From Progne subis subis (taxonomy: Eukaryota > Chordata > Aves > Passeriformes > Hirundinidae), in NCBI GenBank assembly GCA_022316685.1, contig JAKJHU010000083.1:2666001-2730000 (forward strand): DNA of 64,000 nucleotides, given 5' to 3'. Positions 38,501 to 49,230 of the stretch are shown one piece after another. Position 1 is the stretch's first letter, and every line of letters begins with the position of its first letter. A program made the translations under genes and the position numbers. The notes beneath the pieces were generated by a model that worked only from the letters and a program-made list of their open reading frames with translations, did not search any database and was not told the origin of the DNA.

Positions 38501-41500
38501 TGAAGGCTGTTAAGCCTTTCTTCTCCTCTGCTGGTTCCCTTGTGCTGTAATACTGCCAAGCTGGGCTGTGAGAGCTGGCAGATGAGTTGTCTTTTGTGCA
38601 CCCTGGCATGTCCTTCAGCCTTTCTTTGTGTTAGACATGGAAACCCTTGTAAAGTGCTGAGAGTGCCCAGATGCTCTGAGTAGCAAAGAGGTATTTCAGA
38701 CAAACTGCTAGAAATTATGGGATGTCTGTTGAAATTGAACATTTCCCTCCCTGTTGCCGCTACCCAGAACATGAATCAGGCTTTACCCGTGCTTTGGTCT
38801 CGCTGGTTTATGCACTGGAACTGCTCTCCTGTCGTGTTTCTGCTGTTCACTCAGCAGTACCCATCTTCTAGGGATGAGTCATCGTTTCCTCTCCCAGCTG
38901 AGTGGTATTAATGAGCTGCAGCATTGCAGTGCAAGGGGCTTTCATTTCAGAGGTGCATGAACTGATCCCTGTATGTGGATCTCGCCTCTTCACAAGGTAC
39001 TGGAGGGACACCTTTAGTTAGTATTCCCAACACAGTGTGAGGTTCATTATTAATAGTACTTGATCTGAGGCTTATGGTCTTGTACAACCATCAAAAGCCT
39101 GTCTTTATCACTGTTTGCTTAATATTATAAATAAATAGCTTGTCCTTGAGGGACAGAAACTGTTGGAGAGCTCTCTCTAGGTCAGTGGCTAAGCTTCTGC
39201 TGCTGACCATGATGGGGAGAGCCTGGCTGCCCCAAACCTCCCAGCCCCGTTCTACCTCAGGGGAGTGTGGATATGGTGGTAATATGAGCTTTGCCTTTGC
39301 TTTCTTGTCTCCAGTGGCCTGCACATTCAGCTGCATGATGAAGTTCACTGTCAAGGACTGTGATCCCAACACGGGTGAGACGGATGACGAGGGTTATGAG
39401 GATGAGTATGTGGTAAGAAGCTGGGCATGTACCTTGATTATAGAAACTGCTGTCATTTTGTGGGGCTTTGCAATCTGAGCTCAGATCCCTGCAAGCAATG
39501 TTGTGACCACCAACACTGAGATGGGCAGCATCATGTAGAGGGAGCTCTTGCTGTCTGATGCAGATGGGAGTTTGCAGAGCTTGCTTCGTCTCATTTGAAG
39601 TATTCTCCTGTTGCACTGTAGATAGACACCTGACTCTGCAGGATGTGTATGTTCTGGGAGGCCATGGTGCATCCCCCAGGTTTGGCTGACTGTGCCCTGT
39701 GGGCCCCAGCAATTGCACACTCAGGCTTGTGGAGCCAGAGGGCTGTTGGACATCTTTTGTTCTCCACAAGTTGCTGCTGTGGTGACACGATTAATTATCT
39801 AGAGGCTTGCCTGGCATAGGAAAATTGCCATCCTTCTTATTCTGGGGGAGGTGGAGCTCTTCCCTCCCCAGCACTGACACTGCTGAAAGCAGCAGTGCTG
39901 CAGAAGCACCTCTTTTCTTTGGAGAGGAAGGGATGTTGTTCACAGCCTCAGCTTGGCCGGTTAGCTCCAGAGACTGTTTTCTGTGTGTTGCCTGTCACTG
40001 CTGTGAATCTGATTAGAGGCACTGCTGTGCAGTGAGTCACTGTCTTCCCAGGAGTGGGGAGAGTTTTTCACAGTGGAACATACAAGGTTAACACTTCTTT
40101 CAGCTTCCTACCAGTCACCAAGGGAATTGAGTGATACTTAAACAAACTCTTCTATGTGTTTTAACTAGAATCAGGAGGAGATTCTTTTCTGCAGCAATTG
40201 TTGGAATTAATGCAGGCTGGTGTCCTGCAGGGCCTTTCATTACACACTCCGGAGGGACAAGCCTGGTTCTGCCTTGCACAGGTGTAGTCAAAGCAGCTGC
40301 TCAGCTACTCTGGTGCCAGTGTTAGGTGATCGCACATATCTGAGAGTGTCTCACTTTACCAGCCTACAGAATGATAAGCCAGAAAGGCAAAACACAAACT
40401 TATATGCATTTCAGGGAAGCCAATGATGAAGCAGCTACTTCTAAGTTTTTGTTTTTCACTCTGTTTTGGCCATTTGTCCAGTACTTTGATCTCTGTCAGG
40501 CTAAGAGCTGTGCTCAGAGCAGGAACCTGGTTTATAAATCCTGGAAATGGTATCACTGTGCCTTTCTCAGGCCTAGAAGTTGCTCAGTAGCAAACCAGAA
40601 GTGGAAGTGGAGGCAGTCTCCTGCATTCACCTGATCTCAGGGAATCCAGACTAAAGTTCACTCTGAGGATAACAGGGTTAAGAACAACCATGTTCCACTT
40701 GAACCTCTTCTGCCACCAGCTTGAAGACCTGGAGGTCACAGTGGCTGATCACATCCAGCGAGTTCTGAAGCCAAACTTTGGAGCAGCCTGGGATGAAGTG
40801 GGCGATGAGTTTGAAAAGGAAGAAACTTTTACTTTATCTGCTATTAAAACCCTTGAAGGTAAGAAAGGGTGTGTGAACACAACAGAGCTCTTATTTTCCC
40901 TCTAGCAGGCAGAGTCCAGAGGCCCAGTCTGGCTCACTTTAGATCTGTCACAGAAAGGCTAACGGGGCAAAACTCTTCACAAGCTTTACACTACAGATGT
41001 TGAATAGGGAGCTGCAGTTAATGTGATAATAAATTAGTTCAGATTTCAAAAAAATTAGTGAATGTTTTGTGACCAGTAGAGGCAAGGCTGGATTGTGGAG
41101 GCAAGAGAATATCTTGCTTGGCTCTTCTACTTGACCCTTCCAAGCAGACAGACTGTAGTTTAGTTATGAACTCACACCATTCTTCTTGAGACTAGTAAGA
41201 AAAAATTAAAACAGCAGAAGACATGAGGTTGGTGAAGAGGCTGGTGGGGTAAACCCTCTTCTCTTCCATCCTGTATTAGAGGCCTTCTATTTTACTCACA
41301 AATAAAACTGTGAAAACTCAGTTCTTTTGATGCCTTACAGGGTGTCCTTGTCCTGTAGCCATTTCTGTGCTCCCTTGAACAGTCCCTTTGGGGTTTGAAA
41401 TATCCCTGAGGCCTTTTCATATTTCTCCTGAAGACCTGTGTCTCCTGCAAGACATCTCCATCCTTTGCAAGTCCAGAGAAGCAAGCAGGCTGACAGGGCT

Positions 41501-42619
41501 GTGCAGTAAGTACAGCCAGCTGCATTCTCCTTCTGCCCCTGTCTGACTTATTCCCCCTCTTCTTTCTGTGGCACATTTGCTACATCAGATAACAGAATTC
41601 TCCCATGATGCTGGGGAATTTTGTGTGTTGTCTTTGCAGTCCTTGTAGGTCCAAAACCACAGTTCTGACCAGTGGTGTGTGTCCCTCAGGACAAGGAACA
41701 TGAACTCTAACATGTAGGGAGAGCTTGAGTCACTTTTAGGTGCTCTTTATGTGCCCCTGTTACAATATCTGTGACACAGAGCCCATTTTATATATTTTTT
41801 CTAACAGAGGCAGTGAACAATATTGTGAAGTTCCTGGGGATGCAGCCCTGTGAGCGGTCAGATAAAGTGCCAGATAACAAGAACTCTCACACACTGTACC
41901 TGGCAGGTGAGCTGTGGGATGAGATTCTGCTTGAGGAGCAGCTCTGAGAAGTTGCATAGAGCTGCCTGTTGAAAACAGGGCAGGAGTTTCTGATGGAGCC
42001 CACTGCACTCTGGGTTGTATTTTGTGGTTTGTTCCTGCCATGATTTCTGTCTCTGCAGCGCAGAGCAACTAATCTTGGGATCAGGGAGAGTGCTGTGATG
42101 GAGGGGATGTTGGGATCAGCCCCAGGCTCAGCTGGGTGGAATTTGCTGTCTTCATGATCTTTGGCATGCTGCTTTGGAGTGAACCTGGTGTGGAAAAGAC
42201 AGCAGCCTTACCTAGCAGAAAGATGAATACTGGGGCTCTTAGACATGCCTGGATCTCTTCTCACCTGGAGTTTATTTTATACTTTGGTTTCATGGGTTTT
42301 ACAGTAGCAGGAGTCCTAGGTGTGTTATTATGAATGGGAACTGAGCTGCTTTAGGGTCTCTCCTGGCCCAGTACTAGAATTTGCCAGACTGCCAGTGAGA
42401 AACCTGCCTGTGCCAAACAGTAGTGCTCATCTTCAGACTTGCAGGGGAGAGCAGCCTGCAACATGCTCACCCTTCCTCTCCTCTCCAGGTGTGTTCCGGG
42501 GTGGCCATGACCTCCTGGTGCGGTCTCGTCTTGTTCTCACTGACACGGTGACTATGCAGGTCACGGCCCGCAGTGCAGAGGAGCTCCCTGTGGATGTGAT
42601 CATGGCCTCCGTCGGATAA
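23526..42619 (+). CDS. COPG1: Coatomer subunit gamma-1 (COPI), complete, 24 coding exons
   Basis: Gamma-COP is part of the COPI coat, which moves cargo from Golgi to ER and within the Golgi; it binds ARF1 and cargo through its trunk and regulators through its appendage. Coding exons: 23526-23562, 26421-26473, 27251-27331, 27429-27500, 28281-28360, 29234-29309, 29463-29555, 29885-29971, 30113-30270, 30870-31003, 31568-31635, 32370-32558, 33012-33107, 34449-34692, 35063-35138, 35436-35539, 35646-35771, 36182-36250, 36608-36750, 38196-38367, 39315-39412, 40720-40858, 41808-41906, 42489-42619. They sum to 2625 nt, i.e. 874 codons plus TAA, the length of human COPG1, and every junction keeps phase with GT-AG borders. 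The protein starts [14 protein letters not shown] and ends with [13 protein letters not shown]. The alpha-solenoid trunk covers roughly residues 1-550, an Ala/Pro/Gln linker follows, and the two-part appendage runs from about 610 to the end. COPG2 is the alternative paralogue, but sequence and the HMCES/H1-10 neighbourhood fit COPG1. Confidence 0.97.
25336..25361. repeat. GATA microsatellite
   Basis: A short run of GATA/TAGA units with one ATAT interruption lies in COPG1 intron 1. Confidence 0.75.
25932..26324 (+). mobile_element. Solo LTR of an endogenous retrovirus (ERVK-like, 6-bp target duplication)
   Basis: The 393-bp block begins TGTCACCC and ends GATCACA, so it has the TG...CA ends of an LTR. 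It is flanked by a perfect 6-bp duplication, AAATAC at 25926-25931 and 26325-26330. Inside, on the + strand, TATAAAA at 26194-26200 is followed by AATAAA at 26208-26213 and a CT-rich stretch, the order expected for U3-R-U5. No internal retroviral sequence is present, so it is a solo LTR left after recombination. A 6-bp duplication is typical of class II (ERVK/beta/alpha-like) elements. It lies in COPG1 intron 1, about 100 bases before exon 2, in the same orientation as the gene. Confidence 0.82.
36143..36165. repeat. GTT microsatellite
   Basis: A short GTT run (about five to six units) lies in the polypyrimidine-rich 3' end of COPG1 intron 17, just before the acceptor at 36181. Confidence 0.7.
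36842..36987 (-). mobile_element. CR1-type LINE 3'-end fragment
   Basis: Read on the + strand, the block holds AGAATGGCCTGAGTTGGAAG, then a CCATAGACAGGG..CACTAGACCAGG segment, then CTCCATCCAACCTGGGCTTG. This is the reverse complement of the well-known 3' tail of avian CR1 elements, whose ATTCTATGA end repeats are degenerate here near 36842-36855. It is truncated and diverged by several changes, so it is old. It lies in COPG1 intron 19. Confidence 0.85.
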
Positions 42620-42865
42620 ACCCCCCTTTCCAGGACTGTCCTGACTCCGAGCCCCCACTGGCCAGCAGAATAAGGATCACGGTCACTACAGCAGCTTTTG
42701 TGTTCTCTGCCGTACAGCTCTACTTGGGCCTGTGTCTATAAAATGACCATGTTTTTAATCTCTGCCTACGCCGCGCTCTGTCCCCTCACCGGAGCGTCGT
42801 AGCCGCCACTCCCTGTCCTCCTCCCGCTGTTGCAATTATGTTCCAATAAAACTGTTATGTCTCTT
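42620..42865 (+). terminator. COPG1: COPG1 3' UTR and polyadenylation signal
   Basis: The TAA stop at 42617-42619 is followed by a short 3' UTR with AATAAA at 42845-42850 and a downstream TGTTATGTCTC stretch. Cleavage is expected near 42865. The second half of this UTR is already CpG-rich and merges with the HMCES promoter. Confidence 0.85.
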
Positions 42866-43340
42866 CCTGGCTGCCTCGGGGGCGGGATCGGCGTTTCCCC
42901 GGTGCGGACCGGCCCTGCCCCCGGCCGCAGCCCCTCCCCGCGGGTGGGCGGGAGCCGAGCGAGGCGCCCGGTGCTCCGCAGAGCCGCGGGATGTGCGGGC
43001 GCACCGCCTGTTCCCTGGCCGCCGACAACCTCCGCCGGGCCTGCGCCTACCGCGATCGCCAGGGCCAGCAGCGGCAGCCCGAGTGGGTGCGGCGGGAGCG
43101 GTACCAGCCCTCCTACAACAAGGGCCCGCAGTCCAGCGGCCCCGTGCTGCTCTCTCGTCGCCACCTCCACCAGGTACCTCCTTCCTCGCTTCGCGGACCG
43201 GCCACGCGGGTGGCAGGGCTCCATCCCGGCTCCCATTTGCGGCGGGGGGCGGGGTGCTGGTCATCTTGCGGCTCATATTGGAACAGAGGGAAAGGGGGCC
43301 GTGCCTCCCCGGGTGGTGAGGGATTCGCTCTGAACGGCCG
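42760..43340 (+). promoter_or_regulatory. HMCES: HMCES CpG-island promoter
   Basis: A CpG island covers the COPG1 3' end, the gap of about 125 bases and HMCES exon 1. No convincing TATA box lies at the right place; TATAAAATG at 42737-42745 is inside the COPG1 3' UTR and about 250 bases from the start codon. The start site probably lies between 42860 and 42985. Confidence 0.65.
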
Positions 43341-46300
43341 TGGTTTGTTTCGTTTCTCTTTGCTGTACGTGATAGGTATTGAATTTTTTAATTGCTAAAA
43401 TGTCGCTTCTTGTTAATATTTACATGTTCAAAAGGAGGAGGGGAATCGGTACCGTACTTCCACCACAGTGTTTATGTTTTCTGCAAAAATGTGTATAAGT
43501 GCTTAAAGTGCTTAGCCTTGGTAGTTGGTGGTTGTTGTTTTGTTTGTTTTGTTTTGTTTTAAGTCATTTCATAACTGCAGCGTGTGTCCAGGTCACATTG
43601 GTAGTAGGAGAGAGAAGAGGGGGAAAAAAAAAAAAAAAAAAAATCTCAGCTCTGGAGCGTTGCAGTAGCTGTACATCTGTGGTGACTGTTGTCCTGCATA
43701 ATTTAAGCCTCACGCGACCTCCCCTGGATAACCTGGGCAGCCTCTATGGCTGTTGGTGCTGCTTGTTTGGTTTCACATAAGAAAGGGTGCCCGGCCAACT
43801 GCTGCTCTTTGGCATTCAGCAGGGCGAAACGGGGTGTGCTCAATCGGAACACCCCAATTTGGACCTGTTCTGCTCTCCCTCCCCAGCTGGTGGGGCAGCT
43901 GCACTTCACAGCCGTTACTGGCACATTTGATCAGGTGGGACTTCCGGTGAGACCACTCAGGAGTGCCGTGGGCAATGCCTTCAGGCATCCCTCATGCCCT
44001 CCTTTCCTGTTTTAGGGGTCTTACATCCCCTTGACAGTATGCAGTCGACCTGATGGAGCAGAGGAATATGGGGCAGGAAGTGTGGTACAGGTCACAGGCA
44101 GACGCTTGCCCATCACTGTTCAAGTTGTTGGGATGCTGGTGGGATGTAGGATGTCCCTTTTTGTCACTCCCACCCTCAGCAAGGCTCTGAAGGACTTCAC
44201 AAAACTGCACACATACACATCCCTGCATACACATACCTATAGTAGGTGTATATGTGTGTCTATCTACTGCAGTCCTTTGGGACCTGCAAGCGCTGCCAGG
44301 GCTGGCAGCTGTGGGCAGAAAGTGAGAGCAAGCTGGGGGAGAATCGAAAGCCACAAACTGTTTCCGTTGTCCAAAGGCAGGTAATATGCAAAGCACAAGC
44401 AGTGAAAGTGCACCAGGTCAGTAGAAATCACACTATTAAAACGAAAGCGAGGCTTTTGCCCCTTTGGGATGTTTAGTTTCACCAGGGGAGGTTTTGAGGA
44501 CTTTGACACCAGCCTGACATGGCTGTTTACTTGAGAGCTCACAAGTTCATGTCTCCAGCCATTTCCACTAAAAAGAAGCTGTGTTAATTCTTCCAGAGAA
44601 TTGGGTGAGCCTCACAGAGACAGTTCTTTATTCCTGCAAAATATTTATGTACTTTCTGCTGAAGATTAATTCTTACATGAAGGCTGTTAAGAATATGCAA
44701 AGGGTTATAATTAGTGACTATTTCTGTGTGGCTTATAAGGGGAGCGGCAGTGAGCTCCAGCTTGTCTCTTGGCAGAGATGCTGGCCAGATCCCCTCTTTT
44801 AGAGGGCAAAGCCACCTCCACAGGACTTCTCAAAGCTGTGAGGATGCTTGTGGTCTCTGTGACATTGCTCTGATCTGAGGTGTTTCTCTGTTCATTCAAA
44901 AGGATGCTGACTCCTCTGAGCGGGTCCTCATGGACATGCGCTGGGGCCTGGTGCCCTCCTGGTTCAAACAACCTGGTTTGGACAGCTCCTCCAAACTGAA
45001 GTTCAACACCTCCAATTGTCGCAGTGATACCATGCTGAGCAAGTCCTCCTACAAGGTGAGCTGCTGCCACCTTTGTGTCCTGCTTGAAGAAATCTTGTAG
45101 TCAGCAAAACCAGGGCTGAAACATCTGCTGGGCAAGTACTGGTCATCACTTGCCATTGCACAGGGGAGCAAGTCCCTGTACTGCAAAGCTGGGGGTTTCA
45201 CTAAAATGGAAGAACTGAAAAAGCAGTTACTGGTAAAGCTCAACATAGCACTAGGCATTTGTGCATCCCAGGGGCAATTTAGGAAAGTCCTGGGAGGGAG
45301 CAAGAGGGCTGGGTGATTGCAGGAGCCCTTCTGCCATTGCAGGGTGTCTGAGGCTGCTGTTCACTGCTCACTTGTACTGTCTCTCCCCAGGATGCTCTCC
45401 TGAAGGGCAAGCGCTGCGTTGTTCTGGCAGATGGCTTCTATGAGTGGCAGCAGCAGAGTGGGGGGAAGCAACCGTATTTCATTTACTTCCCCCAGACCAA
45501 GGATGCCATGGTACAGAGTTCCTTGCTGTGTCTGAACACTTGCACCCACCTCCTGGCCCCTGCTTCCATTAGCTACCTGGGGAAAAGCTCACTTCCCTCC
45601 TACTCTGCCCCTTCCTCACAGTCTGTTTCCCAGTAGGGCTGTGTTCTGTGGTGGGCTTGGCACTCTGTCATCCCTCTGTGGCTGGCAGTTCCCATTGCAG
45701 TGGTCTCCAGGCTGTAAAAAGAGATGTAGCATCCCTGCCATCATGGTCACTACTCCCCACATGCTGGATATTTGCATGGGTGGGCAATGTGGCTCACAGG
45801 AGACTGGGCTGGGAGTTTCACTACCTCTTTGATTTGGCTGAACCAGTGGCTAGGATGTTCAGAAGGAGAGGAGACCACTGGCTTGCCTGTGGGAAGATGA
45901 GAGTCCTGATACCTCTCCTAGAGTTCCCTCAGATCAGTAGAAAGACTCCTGGAGAGCTTCAGACTAGTTCTGTTCATGACTCAGATCTGAGTCACTGACC
46001 TGTCTCAGAACTGGCAAATCTATCCTGCTTTGGCTGTCCATGGGCCAGCACTGACCAGGACAATGGGGCTCTATCCTGCAGGACAAGGAGATGGAGGGAG
46101 ACAAAGAATGGAAAGGATGGAGATTGCTCACAATGGCTGGGATTTTTGACTGCTGGAAGCCACCAGGGGAAGGAGAAATGCTGTATACTTACACCATCAT
46201 CACTGTGGATGCCTCCAAGGACGTGAGCTTCATCCATCACAGGCAAGTGAGACCAGGCAAGGGAGTTGTAGGGTGGAGGGGGATGAAGTAGGAGAACTGC

Positions 46301-48308
46301 ACCTTTAGACACCAGTCTGGCAGCATGCAGGCACAGAGCGCAGCCTCCTCCTCCTGCTCTCGGAGAGTACTACAACATTACTGACTCATTTTGGGTCACC
46401 AGCTCATGCTCTTTCCATAAATCACCATCTTTGTGGTGGATGGCAGTTGGAATTGGATCACTTTCTGGAATTGGTCTCCCTGCCTGACCAGGGCCTGGCA
46501 TTCAATCCCTCTGCCTCTTACAGCAAATCACCTACCTGTGTGAAGTGAATGCATACTCTGCCTTGCAGAGGAGCATCCTGCTGCTTCAGTTTTCCCTGTT
46601 TCCCCCAAGATACCAGCTCCTTGCTAGCTTACAAGTCTGGCTTTTGCCACCATACTGACATATTGCTGCTGAGCTTTGGCTCTGTCTTCTCCCTTAGGAT
46701 GCCAGCCATCCTGGATGGGGACGAAGCCATCAGTAAATGGCTGGACTTTGCTGAAGTGCCAACCCAAGAAGCTGTTAAACTCATCCAGCCCACGGAGAAC
46801 ATTGTTTTCCACCCAGTGTCCACCTTTGTCAACAACATCCGCAACAACACATCTGAGTGTGTTGCACCCATTGAGCTAGGAGCCAAGAAGGTGGGTGTTC
46901 GTAGGGGCTTAGCAGCAGGGAGCTCAGCCATGATGATGTCAGGTAAAAGCTGATGAGCCAGGTAAAAGCTGCCAGGCTGCAGGGAGTGGCAGTAAGGCAG
47001 TGTCTGCAGAGCATGCCCATGCTTGATGCTGGAGTGCTGAGCCCTGGACAGATTCCTGTCCTTCTGCTTCCAGAAATAAAACTGTCAGCCCATGCCAGGA
47101 TTTTGCTGCCAAATGAGGCAAATTTCATGTGAAATGGGTCTTGGAACAAGCCTGTTCATAGCAGTCTGAGGAACCTCCCACAGATGTGCCCGATTGCAGG
47201 CAGGGCCATTCCTCCAGCCTTCTGTCTTGGTTTGAAAGACAGGTATCTGCTAGGGAGAGGTGGGGCCTCTCTAGGAATGGGGAATTCCAATCCCTTCCCT
47301 CCAAGTTATTATAATTTAGAAGATTTAAGAGGCTTTTCAATCAGAGCTATGGGGAAAGGAATAACAGTTCTTTACTAGTAAATATAACGGGACAAACAAA
47401 CAACAACAACTACAGCAATAATAATAATAATAAACAGAACCAAGAACCTCGAGGGGCTTTGTTTCACAAGCCTGGAGCAGTCTGATCTCTTGGGACCCCG
47501 AGAGCACCAAGCTGAAACGGTGGAAACTCGGGGCTGATGACTGGAAACGGTGGGTTGTCCCCAGCAGGCAGGGGGAGGGGGGGGCGGGGAGGGGCGGTGT
47601 TCCGGCAGACAAAGTGAGCAGTGCTGAAGAGGCCGCGATGGCTGGATGGGGCTGACTCAGCTCCAGCAGGGCAGGTGAAGGAGCTCCAAAATTCCTGGGT
47701 GCTCCAGCAGATGATAGAATTCCCAGGACCGGACCCTCCGTTAACAGTGGACTCTTCACGCAGTTAGGAGTCGCCCGACCGTCCTCTCCGATGTTGAGTG
47801 CAGGAGGAGGGCACACTCAGCTCCCGGAGCACTCAGCCTTTCCCTCCCCCAAACTTAAGTGATCTACCACACTTCTTTTGTGTGGGTCAAGCACCCTCTA
47901 AGCAACAGTATTTAGTCTCTTAGCAACTTAGGGGGGGAAAAATTCTGTAGGGAAAGAAGGAAAAAAAAAAACAAAAAAACCCCCACCAAACCTAACCCCC
48001 AACACCTTCACATACCGCTCTGGACCAGCTCTTGCAACTGGGTGGCTGCCCTGCTCTCTCTGTGCTTCTAACTTCTCTCACACTGTCTTTTGTCTATCCA
48101 GGAGGTCAAAGTCACTCCAGGCAACAAAGTGATGCTGGGCTGGTTAAAAAGCTCCCAAGAGGGCTCTCCCCAGAAGAAAGAAAACGATTTGCCCAAGTGG
48201 ACAAGTCAGTTCATCCACGCCCCTTCGCACAAGAAAACCAGCACAGATGTCCTGCAGCAATGGCTGGGGAAGCAGGGACAGCCAGCTGCAAAAAAGCGCA
48301 AGGCTTAG
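42991..48308 (+). CDS. HMCES: Abasic site processing protein HMCES (SRAP domain), complete, 6 coding exons
   Basis: HMCES crosslinks to abasic sites in single-stranded DNA through its N-terminal Cys and shields them at replication forks. Coding exons: 42991-43173, 44903-45055, 45391-45510, 46082-46242, 46698-46890, 48102-48308, giving 338 codons plus TAG (human about 354). Met1 is followed by Cys2, the catalytic nucleophile freed by Met removal ([13 protein letters not shown]). Other SRAP active-site residues are visible: Asn96 in [10 protein letters not shown], Glu130 in ADGFYEWQ, and the His pair at 204-205 in FIHHRMPAIL. The C-terminal exon is Lys-rich with a VLQQWLGKQ segment that resembles the mammalian PCNA-binding (PIP-like) tail. 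The loop after YFIYFPQ is shorter than in human. The exon 4 donor is GC rather than GT (46243). Intron 5 carries a solo LTR. Confidence 0.96.
43541..43643. repeat. GTTTT repeat and 20-base poly(A) run
   Basis: A GTTTG/GTTTT repeat lies at about 43535-43560 and an uninterrupted run of 20 A at 43624-43643, both in HMCES intron 1. No target duplication or processed gene was seen next to the A run. Confidence 0.75.
46243..46697 (+). other. HMCES: HMCES intron 4, GC-AG type
   Basis: The protein requires the junction CATCACAG|GATGCC to read IHHRMPA. The intron therefore starts GCAAGT directly after CAG and ends CCCTTAG. The GC donor is otherwise a perfect match to U1 (CAG|GCAAGT), typical of the rare GC-AG class. 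The nearby GTGAGA four bases on would shift the frame. Confidence 0.85.
47223..48004. mobile_element. Solo LTR of an endogenous retrovirus (ERVL-like, 5-bp target duplication)
   Basis: The 782-bp block starts TGTCTTGGTTTGAAAGACA, whose ends form a small hairpin, and finishes CCCCCAACA, giving TG...CA termini. It is flanked by a perfect 5-bp duplication, CCTTC at 47218-47222 and 48005-48009. It contains an ATA-rich tract with AATAAA at 47429-47434 and an A-rich/C-rich 3' end. From memory the first part resembles LTRs common in songbird genomes, and a 5-bp duplication fits class III (ERVL) elements. No internal viral genes are present. It lies in HMCES intron 5, ending about 97 bases before the exon 6 acceptor. 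Confidence 0.85.
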
Positions 48309-49230
48309 GCACCAGCTGAGATGGCTGGCCCTCCCTTTTACCCCAGTTTTCCTAAGCAGAGTGTGAAATGGTACTTTTGAAAGGCTTTGCAGACTGATGT
48401 TGAAATTGTCCAAGCCTCTCAGGTGTTGATCTGCTGCTCTAGGTTGTTTTCTCTCTTCTTTGTGTTTTGTTAAGGTTGATGTCTGTAAAGATTTTGGCTT
48501 TGTCTTGTGCTGATGGGAGTGAATATAACCTGTTAGTCTCCCTCCCTGCCAGTCATGCCAAGCAAAGATAAAGCCCTGAGAAGCAACTCAGCCTGCTCCA
48601 GAGGAATAGCTCCTGCCTCCTGACAATGTTCATAGTTCATGTCTCCTTCTGTTTGGTTTTCTCTTCCCTTTTTTTGGTGTTAAAGTGACATCTCTTTTCC
48701 ACTTAATTCCACACTAAATTATGTACAAATTCCTTTCCAGTACTCTTGCCCTCAAAAGATGGCTGCAGTACTGAGGAACAAGCAGTAAATATTATGAGGA
48801 AACCCCAGGCTGGGAGGATCCACCCTGCTCTGCACCAGCATTGCTACGTGCAGTCATGGCTCCTAAATGGAGATGTTCAAGTGGCGCCTGGGAGGAACCA
48901 GACTTTGCTTAGTTTTCCCTGCTGGCATCAGTGTGGAACAGTGTGTCTGTCACATTATTTGTACAATAATTTTGTTTATGGGATTTGAAGACTTAGAGAG
49001 GATTTCCTTGATCTGGGGAGGGATGCAGTCTGCCTTATTCAAAAAGGTCAGTCATTAAAGCCCAGATAATATAAGTGCCATTACAGAACAGCATAGGGCC
49101 ATTGTTTTTGAGGTCAGGGATTTTGTAAGCAGAGCCAGATGTTAGAGACCAAAAGCCTTACATGGTGAAATCCTTGCTAGAAATCAATACTTCCTTTATG
49201 TTGGAAACAATAAAATGGGCTTCACTGGCT
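48309..49230 (+). terminator. HMCES: HMCES 3' UTR and polyadenylation signal
   Basis: After the TAG at 48306-48308 there is about 900 bases of non-coding, AT-rich sequence with AATAAA at 49209-49214, followed by GT-rich sequence (CATGTGTGTG). This is the best distal poly(A) site; no earlier AATAAA was noticed. Confidence 0.65.

Noticed and set aside
42766..43236. Overlapping frames on both strands over HMCES exon 1
   Set aside because: Stop codons are rare in CpG-island composition; only the frame MCGRT... continues into conserved SRAP exons.
43624..43643. Poly(A) run as the tail of a processed pseudogene
   Set aside because: No coding similarity upstream and no target duplication were found; it is better read as a homopolymer.
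43716..43760. Possible CR1 fragment (ATAACCTGGGCAGCCT)
   Set aside because: The match is too short and isolated to support a LINE call.
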